In this document: positions 1 to 10,862 of the stretch, one piece after another
How positions within the stretch are numbered: the first letter of the stretch is position 1
Layout of the letters: every line of letters begins with the position of its first letter
Assembly (NCBI GenBank): GCA_001465935.1
Contig: LNKV01000011.1
Coordinates: forward strand, 250,743-314,742
Length of the DNA: 64,000 bases
Reading direction: 5' to 3'
Source of the DNA: Clarireedia homoeocarpa
Lineage: Eukaryota > Ascomycota > Leotiomycetes > Helotiales > Rutstroemiaceae
The notes under the pieces: model-generated
What the model was told of the DNA's origin: nothing
The model's input: only the letters and a program-made list of their open reading frames with translations
The model's database searches: none
Made by a program: the position numbers and the translations under genes

Positions 1-1220
1 AAAAACAAATACTTACGTTTTTATAGAAAGAATGGGCAGGCCCTCTGTTCGCTGTCAGTGGCACAGGAATCACTGTCACTGGTGCATCTGGTTCCAGCTT
101 GGATGGACTAGGAGCTTCGTAAGTACAGTTTCTCTTGTTTTTTATAATTTCGAGGGGTTCAGAGCATGTTATTATCCTAAAGTATCCCCAGAGAAACAAC
201 TTGCGGACCAGCTTTCATTCATTATGACCACAGGACTACGTAGAAGACAAGCATACTGACCTTTGTTCTTCAGGTATTGGGACGGCGGCGGAGGCAACTC
301 TGGCAAAACCAAACCTAAATTTTTCCAAGCCCATAACATCGTCAACGGTGTGGTTTCGCACCTGACGATTTTAAACCCTCCTGTTCAAGTCTTCAGCATC
401 AACACCTGCACTAACACTCATTTCGATTCCATTACAATCAATGCTTCAGCGGGCGATGCACTCGCTAAGAACACTGACGCATTTGACATTGGCTCTTCTG
501 ATGGTATCACCATTAGTATGTCCTGCCTGCATTTCCTTTCCTCATTTTCTGGCTTGTTTTGGTCTTTTTCTAACGTCTAAAAGCTGGCGCCACTGTCTAC
601 AATCAAGACGACTGTGTTGCTGTCAATTCTGGGACTAATATCATTTTCACGGGCGGTTATTGCTCAGGAGGCCATGGTCTCAGCATCGGCTCTGTGGGCG
701 GCCGGACTAATAATGTCGTCAACGGAGTTCAATTCTTGTCATCGACTGTGACGAAATCTGTTCAAGGTAATCCACCTTTTTCCTAATGCTATCCGCATAT
801 CTCCTAACAAATGACTACAGCTATCCGAGTCAAAGCTACTGCTGGCGACACTGGAACGATCAACGGTGTCACATACAGCGGCATTACTATGTCCTCCATT
901 TCAAAGTACGGCATTCTCATTGAGCAGAACTACGACGGTGGAGATCTTCACGGAACCCCTACCAGTGGCATCCCAATTACCGGCTTGACCATCAAAAGCA
1001 TCACAGGGAGTGGAGCTGTTTCAAGTTCCGGATACGATGTTGTCATCACTTGTGGATCTTCGACTTCCTGTACCGGCTGGACGTGGTCCGGCGTCACTGT
1101 TACAGGCGGCAAGAAGTACGCCAGCTGTACTAAGTAAGCCCTTCTTTCCTGTCCAATTTCTCACTCTGATTTCTTGGCTAACATTGCTGTAGTGTTCCTA
1201 GTGTGACTGCCTGCTCGTAG
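1..1220 (+). CDS. Endopolygalacturonase (GH28), 3' part
   Basis: The window opens inside an intron. Coding exons are 27-118, 274-515, 584-766, 821-1133 and 1193-1220 (stop TAG), giving the last 285 residues. All joins have GT..AG and restore the frame. The right-handed beta-helix enzyme hydrolyses homogalacturonan of plant cell walls outside the cell. All four GH28 signatures are visible: NTD (in AKNTDAFDIG), QDDC, GGHGLSIGS, and IRVK in place of the usual RIK. The motif KEWAGPLFAVSG near the start and the closing cysteines (SCTNVPSVTACS) also fit. Fungal endo-PGs are about 370-380 residues, so the signal peptide and roughly 90 residues lie to the left. The product is probably a plant-interaction or saprotrophic enzyme. 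I cannot tell which paralog it is. Confidence 0.95.
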
Positions 1221-2721
1221 AAAGGATTGGAAAAGGATCTGCTCTGGAATCCTTTCAATTCTAGTCAACTCAGAACTATTCTCTTCAGGTCTTCAGAAAG
1301 TCGGTTCTCAGTACATAGTTAAACCTTCATTTGCACATATTACTTCATGTATATAAACCTCCGAATCCAGAACCAATTTGGAATTAAAATAGCTCTCTAG
1401 CAAAATAGCAAGAGTTTTGAGATTCACAGTTGTCTAGACTCCAAATCCCAAAAAACCTGGATAGGCGCCCTTAGTATGCTGTTGCTAGCACCTCATACAC
1501 TGATCCTGCGATCGGCGCATCTATAGTTCTGTCTCTCAGCTCGAGATCGTAACTATCGGTCTTCCCTTCTAGCCCTTTAGCACGTGAGATCTGGGTTTAG
1601 CCACGTATATGGTCTCAGCAATAGGATAGGCGGGCCATGTGCGATGAGGTAAATCGAGATGTCAGATGTGTCTCCAGCATGGTCGACGACGCGAATGATA
1701 CCTTCTAACAATCCATAAGTACGAGGAGAAACATGGTAAACCACTGCATGATGTCTCTAGTAGAGATATGATATCCATGTAATGAATTTCAATGTCGTCA
1801 GCATGGAGTAAGAATGTTCCTACTTCCCGCATTTGCGGAGTCAATCGATACTTCCACTGAATCATCATGAACTAGCCACACGGCTTTCTGCTATTGCTTT
1901 AAGTGGAGAGTGAGTTGAAGGAAGGGTTGAAGGAGCAACAGATAGAGGATTGGATGAAATAGGTGGAGGAGGTGGATAAGGGGGGAGTGGTTGGGGGAGT
2001 TGAAGGAAAAGAGAGGAGTTCAAGAGAGTGAAGGGAGGTGGGGCGAGAGAGGCAAGGGAGGGAATAAAATGACAGGAAGAGGTTGAGATGGAAAGGTAAT
2101 CAGTGTTTGACTATGGCTAGGCACCTGATGCGGAGGGATTGTGAAATTTGCTATTTTCGAAACTTTTCTCCCTCGTCGAGGGTAACCTCGTCCCTCTAAT
2201 AAACCTTCCCACTGTTCCCCCCCCTTCCTTTTCGTATCGCTTGATTATTTTAGCGAAGAGTTCTCTCCCCTGAAGTAGTTACTTCAAACCCAAGGGGTAC
2301 AAGGGAAGCCCAGATGTATGGAGGAAGGAATGCCGTTTAGAACACAATTATGAGCTTCCACACTACACACAGCACGATACGTGAAGGGCATTTTGTTCGA
2401 GAAACTAGTGTAATATTATATAGATATTTAATTACCTACTGTAGCAAGAAACGACGTTGATACACGGGTACATAAATAATCCTCATGCCGCTTCTGGCCG
2501 CTTCCCACATTCCCAAAGTGGAGCATATTCCCGAAAATGGACCTTACTCCGTCTGTGAATTGACGATGATTCGTGCACAGAAAATACATGACGTTGCGTA
2601 TGGTTTTTGATCTATGTCCTCGACTCCAAAACCATACACAGCAATGGAAAAGCTCTCGTTCACGGCGAGTTGCAACTTAAGAGTGATAGGGTATAAGATA
2701 TCCATTTCAAGCGCTTATCGT
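1221..2721. other. Intergenic, convergent 3' regions
   Basis: This lies between the ends of the polygalacturonase and the BAR-SH3 gene. It holds a purine-rich stretch at about 1900-2100 (GGAGGTGG/GAAGG-like) and only short ORFs without recognisable protein character. No RNA gene was seen. Confidence 0.6.
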
Positions 2722-4128
2722 CTAATTCAGTTTAACATAGTTTCCTGTAGTTTGATTAGCTTAGGCACTGATGGCTTGGGCGAAGAGGGTGTAAATACCA
2801 GGGAATTGTCCTTGTTTCCCATTCAGTTTTCCAATCCACCATTCATTCTCATTGGCTGTCCTTGTCACAATCTCGATGACGTTTCCTGTACTGAAACTCA
2901 AATCTCCTTCTGCTTGCGCCTCATAATCATACAATGCGGTGACAGTTTCCACCCCAGGCGCACCACTGAATCTCGATGGTTTGGGTTTTGGTGGTGGAGG
3001 CGCGGCTTTTTTTGCCTTTGCTGCGGCACCCCATGAACTTCCGGTTGAGTTGGCTCGTGCCACAGTTGTTTCACCGCTGTAGGGCGACAAACTAGAGGAG
3101 TATGGTGGAGGCGGTTTTTCTGCATAGTCTGCAGATGCGCGTCGAGTAGGTGAGTCGGAAGATGGCTTTGCTTCAATCGCAAGGCGGTTTCCTGCAGGGC
3201 CAAGTGCAAGAGGTTTGGGCGGGCGTTTCGCTCCAGTTGTTTTGAATTTCACGATAGAAAGCGCTTCTGCCCGTTCTCTGATGTCTCCCCTCTTCGCTTC
3301 AAACCCTTCCTCGACATCAAGCATGAGATTGAAGTATCCAATGTCGCAACCTTGCATTTTCTCGTGGAGTGTGTAAAACACATTCAGCTGCATATAGTAG
3401 AAGGATTGGAATAACGGCCGGATAAACTCGCGCTCCAAGGCAAATAGCTTCGGTAACTCGTCCTTGAGAAGATCGTTGTAGTAATTAAACTCCTGCGTGG
3501 CTTGCTCGACATCGTTCTCGGCTTTATACATGGCCTTCTCATCCTTCAGACTCTTCTCCTTCTTGTCCTGCAGCTTCTTGAGTGTAGCACGATGTCTGTC
3601 GTAATCTAATTGCTTATGTTGACGCTTGGTAGCAGTTTTTCTTATAACCTTGATGACTTCTAGTAATTCGTCCGCAGGTCGGATAACTCGGGTTTCGATC
3701 ATCTCTAGCTCGGGCTGTAGTGTCGCCAACAAGTCTTTGCAGATTGCTTCATACTCCTCACATGCTTTGATTCCTTCTGGATTACTATCTTGAACCAGAG
3801 AATCTGGATCTGACACCCTTCCAGATATCGGCTTGTAAATCTCCGCGCATGCCTTGGAGAATTCGATTTGATGGTTCATCATCCCATTTATCGCCTCGAA
3901 GTATTTTTTACTCTCATCATGTAACTTCTTCGTCTCGGTTTCTAGCTCCTGGAATCGCCGCTCCGCATCCATATAGACGGCATCTTTGGTATGCTCACCA
4001 AGATTGAACTTGGCTTTGAACGTTTGGGGCGCCTTTTCAACAATTAGTTCACTTCGCGACAAGCCCCACCATTTTCGGAGAAAGGATCTTACTCTGACCA
4101 AGGACTTCTGAAAGCCCTTGAAGGACAT
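2722..4128 (-). CDS. RVS167: BAR-SH3 protein, Rvs167/Hob1 (amphiphysin family)
   Basis: This membrane-curving protein acts in endocytosis and cortical actin. Three exons are 4128-4093, 4032-2799 and 2744-2722, for 430 residues. A 60-nt intron (4092-4033) has no stop and is a multiple of three, so a plain ORF reads through it. Removing it restores the family N-terminus MSFKGFQKSLVRAPQTF. A 54-nt intron (2798-2745) sits inside the SH3 domain. Splicing it restores the ending QFPGNYVKLN instead of the aberrant read-through ending. The BAR domain covers about residues 1-240 (NLGEHTKDAVYMDAERRFQE, EIYKPISGR). A Pro/Ser-rich linker with PPPPYSSS and PPPPKPKP covers about 270-370, and SH3 (ALYDYEAQAEGDLSF, WWIGKLNG) runs about 373-430. 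Rvs161, the usual partner, is not in the window. Confidence 0.95.
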
Positions 4129-5092
4129 CTCCCCTTTCTTAACAAAATGTAAGTCAAAAGAGATTCGATAAAGGTTTCGTGAAGCTGAAATTCAACGGCT
4201 CGTGGGTAGCGTGTAGAGATATTTCGTGGTTGTCGTAAGCTCGGGGAGACGGTGCCTTTCCTAGTATTTCGTATTTCAAGGGTAACCTTCGTAGGACGGA
4301 CGATGACGAGGAGTGGCTGAGTAGATGAACGGACAGCCCAAAATGCTTGGTAGTCTTTTCGTAGCACAGGCGCGGGATTTTCTAGCCGTGGAAGCCGATT
4401 ATTTGGCACTTACGAAGTAGTATGGGTATTGTATGGGGGGGGGGGGAGCAGGCACAAGTCAAGTAAGTTTGGTGAATGGATAGACTGGGTAAAACGTGCA
4501 GCCGCAGATGGGAAGGTAAAAAGGTGCCGACGTAGATTGAGATACTTGGGTGGTTCTTGGTTCTTCTTGAATGGAGTTGAAGAATTACGCGGACGGGAGC
4601 GTACGAAGTACTTTGTACGAGAATGGATCCAGGCAAGTATTGAATCATAGGATCGGTTGCATCAGCTTGCAGGGGCAGCAACAAGGCATGCTTGGATTGA
4701 TTAATTACATAGTAGAATGCATAAAACTTATGAAATTCCTCTCGGGATTCATATGCAATTCAAGCTCTTTCATAATTGCTATGCTAATGGCGTACATTGC
4801 TCAACCTGATTGGATACGTAATACTGTCAGTTCAGCTGCGATGTTCAGCCTTGCTGTCAGAATGTTGCAGCCAAGTCCGAGAAGTCCGTTTTCGGTGGAT
4901 TTTCGCTGCATTTTCGCTGCATTTTGCCTTCGCCCGGAGATACTGCTGAAGCTAGTCCCAAAAAGGCTAAGCTCATTCCTCATTCGTTAGAATTTCCGAC
5001 GAACCCCAAATATCAAATTCTCAAGTCTTTTTCTCAACATGGTTTCAAATCGTTGATACCATCATCATATTTGCCATCAACAATCAAGCATT
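4129..5092. promoter_or_regulatory. Divergent promoter region, BAR-SH3 / NFS1
   Basis: About 960 bp separate the two start codons. It contains a G homopolymer near 4435-4447, two copies of the TACGAAGTA core (4411-4419 and 4602-4610), and a short direct repeat of CGCTGCATTTT near 4907-4924. Short ORFs here show no protein character. No TATA box stands out. Confidence 0.5.
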
Positions 5093-6885
5093 ATGTCTAA
5101 TATGGCGTCAACCTCCTTGAGGCAGGCATCGCGCTTCCTCAAGCAGACAAATCCTGCTGCTGGACTCTTGAGAAGCTCGGCCATAGCTCGAGCGGCGTCT
5201 ATAACCAATCAGAGAGTATCGAGGCGGGGTTATGTATCAGAGACGAAGAAGGACAGCGCTCGAGTGAACCTCGACTCTGCTATTCGATCCGAGCAGCAAT
5301 CTTTCTTTCGTGAAACGGGAAAGCAGCCTTCAGAGCAATCAGTATCTGGAGTTGTTGAAAATGCTGACGCGATGATGAGTCCGATGGCCGGTACATATTC
5401 GCATTCATCATCATATGAGGATTTTCTTACTGACATCGAAATAGGTGTGCTGAAGCAAGCTACTGTTATGGACGAAGGCCAAAGACCAATCTATTTAGAT
5501 ATGCAAGCTACAACCCCATTGGATCCGAGAGTACTGGATAAGATGCTACCTTTCTATACCGGCCTGTACGGCAATCCTCATTCGAGGACTCACGCCTATG
5601 GTTGGGAAACCGATAAAGCTATCGAGGATGCTAGAGAGCACATTGCTACACTTATTGGGGCCGACCCAAAAGAGATAATCTTCACTAGTGGAGCTACGGA
5701 AAGCAATAATATGAGTGTCAAAGGAGTGGCAAGGTTCTTCGGGAGGTCAGGAAAGAAGAAGCACATCATCACAACACAAACAGAGCATAAATGTGTTCTG
5801 GACAGTTGTAGGCACTTGCAAGATGAAGGCTTCGAAGTAACATACCTGCCAGTGCAGAAAAATGGTTTAGTCGACATGGCCGAACTGGAAGCCGCAATCC
5901 GACCTGAGACAGCACTTGTGAGTATCATGGCTGTTAACAACGAGATTGGTGTTATCCAACCCCTTGAAGAGATCGGAAAGCTTTGCCGATCGAAGAAGAT
6001 ATTCTTCCACAGTGATGGCGCACAAGCTGTCGGCAAGATCCCCATTGACGTCAACGCAATGAACATTGACTTAATGTCAATTTCGTCTCATAAAATCTAC
6101 GGACCAAAAGGTATTGGTGCATGTTACGTGCGCAGACGCCCCAGGGTTAGGCTTGATCCTATCATCAGTGGAGGTGGACAGGAGCGAGGGTTGAGGAGTG
6201 GTACTCTTGCACCCGCGTTAGTTGTTGGCTTTGGTGAAGCTTGCCGGATTGCAAAGGAAGAGCTTGCTGTGAGTTTCTAATTTCTTTCCTTCTGTCCCCA
6301 TTGCACATGATGACCTACTATACATATGCATGGCTTTCCTAGTGACCTCCTTGCTTGCAAGTTGAGGCTTCTTTGACGATGCGCAGTACCTTGTCTGATT
6401 TCATTACAATCTACCAACGATTGAACTCAAAAATCTTTTGTGATAAGTGCTGACTTTACTAGTATGACCATAAACGTATCAAGAAGCTCTCTGATCGGCT
6501 TCTTCAAGGGCTTCTATCACTTGAGCACACCACCCAAAATGGCGATTCCAACCACTTCTATCCTGGATGTGTCAATGTATCATTCGCATATGTTGAGGGA
6601 GAGTCCCTCCTCATGGCACTGAAAGATATTGCCTTATCATCGGGAAGTGCTTGCACTTCAGCATCGCTAGAGCCCAGCTACGTCTTAAGAGCACTTGGTA
6701 GCAGCGATGAGAGCGCGCACAGCAGTATCAGATTTGGTATTGGTCGTTTCACAACAGAATCAGAAATCGATTATGTTCTGAAGGCGGTTAAAGAACGAGT
6801 GACATTCTTGCGAGAGCTCAGCCCGCTCTGGGAGCTTGTGCAGGAGGGTATCGCTCTGGACAGCATTGAGTGGAGTCAGCATTAG
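5093..6885 (+). CDS. NFS1: Mitochondrial cysteine desulfurase
   Basis: This PLP enzyme takes sulfur from cysteine for Fe-S cluster assembly on Isu in the mitochondrial matrix, and for tRNA thiolation. Exons are 5093-6268 and 6463-6885, with a 194-nt intron (GTGAGT..TTACTAG), for 532 residues. The first 60 residues are basic and Ser/Arg-rich (LRQASRFLKQ, RSSAIARAAS, QRVSRRGYVSE), as expected of a presequence. A second in-frame ATG three codons later is equally possible as start. The aminotransferase class V core has DMQATTPLDPRVLD, the PLP lysine K334 in SSHKIYGPKG, and the catalytic Cys loop SSGSACTSASLEPS with C456. The ending DSIEWSQH is the conserved fungal/eukaryotic C-terminus. The partners Isd11 and Isu1 are not in the window. 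Confidence 0.97.
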
Positions 6886-8063
6886 TCTGCTGCTATGAAG
6901 TATCGGGAATTTTGGGGGATATCGGCGTTCGGTGGCTTTGTGTTCAGCGTGTCGGAATAGGGAATTCTGGGTTGTACAATAACGAATGAATCAGGCGAAC
7001 TCAGTAACCTGGATGTATACTGATGAATTATTAATGCCGTGATGGCATACATATCCCAAATTTTTGCAACAGATCTCTCTGGAGCTCCAAATTAAGCTTG
7101 CTTGAGGTGTCCAAGAAGTTAGGCAGCTGGTTTGGACGTGGCCATATGGTGTGAAGTCAGTTGAGGCGGTTGGCGTGTATATAACCGATTCTGTCACGGT
7201 AGAGGCATCGGCCTATACTCAATATGGGACTGCATGCGGACAAGAATATCAGCGTACCTTTGACAGCACAACTCCGAGATACCCACCCATAAATGTAACA
7301 ACACAAACACTCGTGACAGACCTCCCTCCCATCAATCACTCACAGAGGGAAATAACAAAGCTAAACATACAAGGAGTAAACCCATGCCCATGCCCCGACA
7401 TGCAACAAGAGCAAAAAATTCCCAGGCCAGCAGGGCACCCATGGGAGGGAACAAGGGATTGCCGACGGGAGCGGCACACGCAGACTTGCAACAAATGTAT
7501 ACTTATTCTTGCTAATCCGTGTCTGCCACGTGGACGCGGCCTGAGTAGATGTGCAACAGTGGTTTTTGGTATTGATAGTCTGGCGGACGGGGTAAGACAT
7601 CTGTGTTGCTGTACTTGTATGATGGATGGGATAGATGTTGTTGTTATGCGGGATGACCCCTGACGAGCGGCCAACAAAACTAGTGGATGCGCCTCGGGAG
7701 GGACGGTAGAGGGGAATGTCCTGTACCTCTGTGTCAGGCTTGCATGAAAGAGGGTTGATACAGGGTCGGAAATAAGGAGGCGGCTTGGGAAGATGTGCAA
7801 CATTTGGGGTTGGTAAGTGGTAGAAGTATGCGTTGTTGTTTGATCAGGTTGGCGAGGAAAATGAGAGGAACCCCTGGCTGGTTCTTGGCCAGGGTGCGGA
7901 ATTCAGATCTGGGAAAAAGGGAAGCGAGATTTTTGACTTTAACTTACGGAACGTACTTGACTTTGAAATTCCCATGGACAGACAGAACAACGCAATGGAT
8001 GGAATAGGGTAATTTGAGAGTCTAATAATATTAAAGTTCTAACTATTTAAGCAAAGTATATAT
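6886..8063. other. Intergenic, convergent 3' regions
   Basis: This lies between NFS1 and the J-protein gene. It carries overlapping sense and antisense open stretches (7151-7663 +, 7336-7803 -) whose translations are Cys/Arg-rich and unlike any family I know. I read them as chance ORFs. No RNA gene or repeat stands out. Confidence 0.5.
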
Positions 8064-9203
8064 CTACCGATTACCCCTAGCACCAGCCGGCGCATCTGTT
8101 CTTCTACTCCTTAATACAGTCCCCATTGCATCCCTAACTTCGGGATCCGATCTTATAGTATTTTGTACAAGCCACTCCTTCACTTTGCCTTTAACCTCCT
8201 TCATTGCCTGTGGATCCTCAACGAAGGGGACCATCTCCAGCGCCTGAAGCCTTGATGCATCGACCTCGACAGCTTTCGCGGTCTGATCCATTCGATCAAG
8301 CTGCTGCTGCAGCACTTGTTCCGCATTGCCATTTTGCACCGTTGCCACAGGTGGCTGTAATAATGGCCCGAGCTGCGAAAAGGCGATATATAAAGTTACG
8401 CTCAGTTTTCGAGCTAGTTGTATAAGTTGAAATGGGAGGTAAGGAGGATGAGAGGTGAATGTAGTGAAAAACGGGTTGAGAACTTTTGTTGCAATGAGGG
8501 GGAAATATGGTCGGGATATGGCATGTAGCTCGAAGACACAAAGAACGATTATGGAGACCCAGCGCCAGAATTTGCCCCATTCCAGGTAGCCAAGCAGACC
8601 CAGAAAATACATAAATATCGCTGCCATGCCATAATAGGGGAGAATCGACTGCAGCCCGTGGACAAGGTAATCTCGAATTGTCGAACAATGCTGCCAACCG
8701 ACAATTTCAGGTCCGAAGCGTTCGTATGCGAATCTTTTTGCTGGATTGAGTAGCGTATCTTGGGCTAGCTTGAGGTGGACGAAGTAGCCTTCGGCGGAAG
8801 GAGAAGAAGACGACACCTTGTCGGGATGGTGAATGGCAGCTAGACGCCTAAATCTAGATTTAATCTCTCGGTCGGTGGCAGAGTGCGGCACTCCCAGGTC
8901 TTGGTAAAAATCGCCCGTCATACGAATGTTCCAATCCGCTTCGTAAATTGTGTAGAGAAGGTATGCCGATATTACGATTATATGTATGCGCCGGCGATGA
9001 AGGTTGAATCGTGGAGTTCCTGGCTGAGGCTTTGGGTCGCCAGCCCGTATAGTAAGCCCATACCAAAACGTTTGAACCCATCCCGTAACCAACTACGGAT
9101 TCAGATCAGTATTTTCATGCCCCTTTGTCCCGAACTCGCCTCTGGGAATACTCACGTTTGGGAGGAACGTCCAACCAGCAAGAGAAAGCAAATTATTAGA
9201 CAT
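8064..9203 (-). CDS. Membrane-anchored DnaJ (J-domain) protein, Erj5-like
   Basis: A co-chaperone for Hsp70, probably in the ER membrane. Exons are 9203-9156 (16 residues, MSNNLLSLAGWTFLPN) and 9092-8064, with a 63-nt intron, for 358 residues. The short first exon fits the start of fungal homologs, which continue directly into a TGWVQTFWYGLTIRAGDPKP-like block. A membrane segment lies at about residues 52-68, the J-domain at about 77-143 with HPD at 105-107, and two further hydrophobic stretches at about 165-215. The tail is charged. It resembles yeast Erj5 and related fungal membrane J-proteins in architecture; I do not assign the symbol. It is divergent from RPA43, with 294 bp between the start codons. 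Confidence 0.88.
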
Positions 9204-9497
9204 CTCTCAGCACCCTACCGTCTCCAAAGAATGCCAGTGATATTCGGTGTCATGAAGCTACGTAAAGAGGTTTGGTGAAAGTGAGTTGTCCTTAATTACA
9301 GGCCAGAAATGTATGTTCTTAAATCAGTGTCGCGTAGCTTGCTTTAGAGAAGCCAGATGTCTTATCCCTGATAAGGGCGCGGAGGAAGCTTATCGGATGA
9401 CGCTAGCGGACGGTGCGGGCTTAGTGCATGAAAAGTTTCTAGATGTTTGAAGCGCGGCACAGAAAATTTCTAGAGCTCGAGAATTGGCTGCCATAAA
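9204..9497. promoter_or_regulatory. Bidirectional promoter with GATA-core inverted repeat
   Basis: This separates the J-protein gene (-) and RPA43 (+). At 9361-9375 CTTATC and GATAAG form an inverted repeat around a 3-bp centre, and another CTTATC follows at 9389-9394. That makes three GATA-factor core sites in about 35 bp. Whether a GATA factor acts here is inference. Confidence 0.4.
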
Positions 9498-10466
9498 ATG
9501 TCAATTGAAATGCCTTCACAGTCATCGCCAGTTGAGGCTTCGCCCAAAAAACACAAGAGCAAGTCAGACAAAAAGCACAAGTCAAAAGACAGTGAAAAGA
9601 AGCGAAAACGCGAAAATGGAGAAGATGGGCACCGATCGAAGAAGCACAGGTCTGAGAAAGTTATAGCAGATACAGCTTCTTCAAATCAAGAATTATCCAC
9701 TTCGACGTCGCCTTTCCACCTACAGACCTCTTCTTTGTTCTTGCCATTGGCGCCAGTATCTCAAAAATTCCCACTCGAAGGCATTTGCGCCGAACATCTT
9801 TCTCCACTTATCCTCACATATTATCCTCCATTCAACGGCGTAATCCTCTCATACAGCAATCCTCGACTGGGTGAAAAGGCGTTTGGAAATGATGGCGATA
9901 CAACATTGCTCCAGAATATAGACGAATATGCAGTCAGCTGGGCGTGGGTCACTGCTGAATTTCTACTGTTTAAACCAGAGAAAGGAGCTTGGTTGGAAGG
10001 CTACATCAATCTTCAGAATGAGGGGCACTTGGGTCTAGTCTGCTGGAATCTGTTCAACGCAAGCATCGAGCGCGCACGATTACCGAAAGATTGGAAGTGG
10101 GTTGGTGTTGCTGATCAGGCGAAGGATGCGGAACCGGGACCAGGCGAGACCTATGCAGAAGATGGAATTGGATATTACATAGATGGGGAGGGGAACAAAG
10201 TTGAGGGTACTGTGAAGTTTAGGGTAAAGGAAATTGAATCGAACCATGATAAGGAAAGGGGATTTTTGACCGTTGACGGGACAATGCTGGAAGAGGAAGC
10301 TGAAGCGCAACTATTGCAGACAGAACAAGCCAAGAGTCGAAGTAGAGACAACGCTGGAAGACGCCTTGGTGGCTCAAGAGCTCTTGGTGCGACGAGTTTA
10401 GGGGTGCCAGTAGAACGTGATGATACGGAACAGGATTCAACGAAGAAACACAGGCGAAGGTATTGA
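9498..10466 (+). CDS. RPA43: RNA polymerase I subunit A43
   Basis: A single exon of 322 residues, close to the roughly 326 of yeast Rpa43. This stalk subunit of RNA polymerase I contacts Rrn3 and recruits the enzyme to rDNA in the nucleolus. Residues about 17-55 form a Lys/Arg/Ser tract (KKHKSKSDKKHKSK, KKRKRENG) that looks like a nuclear/nucleolar signal. The Rpb7-N-like fold starts around FHLQTSSLFLPLAP and HLSPLILTYYPPFNG. The OB/S1 part has GYINLQNEGHLGLVCWNLFN and DWKWVG, then the Asp/Glu-rich insert. The C-terminus is basic (STKKHRRRY). The ATG at 9498 is the first in frame, and two codons later is an alternative. The next gene starts 396 bp downstream on the same strand. Confidence 0.93.
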   Translation: MSIEMPSQSSPVEASPKKHKSKSDKKHKSKDSEKKRKRENGEDGHRSKKHRSEKVIADTASSNQELSTSTSPFHLQTSSLFLPLAPVSQKFPLEGICAEHLSPLILTYYPPFNGVILSYSNPRLGEKAFGNDGDTTLLQNIDEYAVSWAWVTAEFLLFKPEKGAWLEGYINLQNEGHLGLVCWNLFNASIERARLPKDWKWVGVADQAKDAEPGPGETYAEDGIGYYIDGEGNKVEGTVKFRVKEIESNHDKERGFLTVDGTMLEEEAEAQLLQTEQAKSRSRDNAGRRLGGSRALGATSLGVPVERDDTEQDSTKKHRRRY

Positions 10467-10862
10467 GGATGTGCATATTTTGTGGGCGTTTGACGGATAC
10501 CAGGTTTCTGCATAATGATCATTTTCTGATTCAAATAGCGACGGTTTGTCTCCCAACTTTGGCCTTCGGGTCTTGACCGAGTAACATGGCAAGTTTACAA
10601 ATTGAATAACCAGAAAGGCCGATCGAACCTAGCACTTGTGACGCTCATCCATTTACATTTCTTCTCCAGTACGTCGTGCACTTCAAGAAGTATAACCAGG
10701 TTCGGTATTTTGAAAAGTCGAATAGAGTCGCACGTGATCACGTACTCGAGTATTGGGTCTAAATTTTTTGAGCTTCTCAAGGTCGCGATTTCGCGTCACG
10801 TCCCCACACCTATAATATTTCCTGTGTACCATACCTGCACAGCTGCATTCCTCATTTCCACC
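10467..10862 (+). promoter_or_regulatory. Promoter region of the coilin-like gene, with CACGTG palindrome
   Basis: A perfect 12-bp palindrome, ACGTGATCACGT, lies at 10732-10743. It is preceded by C, which creates an E-box CACGTG. It is 120 bp before the start codon and could bind a Cbf1-like bHLH factor (inference). The start has the context TCCACCATGA. Confidence 0.4.

Noticed and set aside
7151..7803. Overlapping ORFs of 170 (+) and 155 (-) codons
   Set aside because: There is no motif, and the composition is inconsistent and Cys/Arg-heavy on both strands. No intron partner or plausible start context was found.
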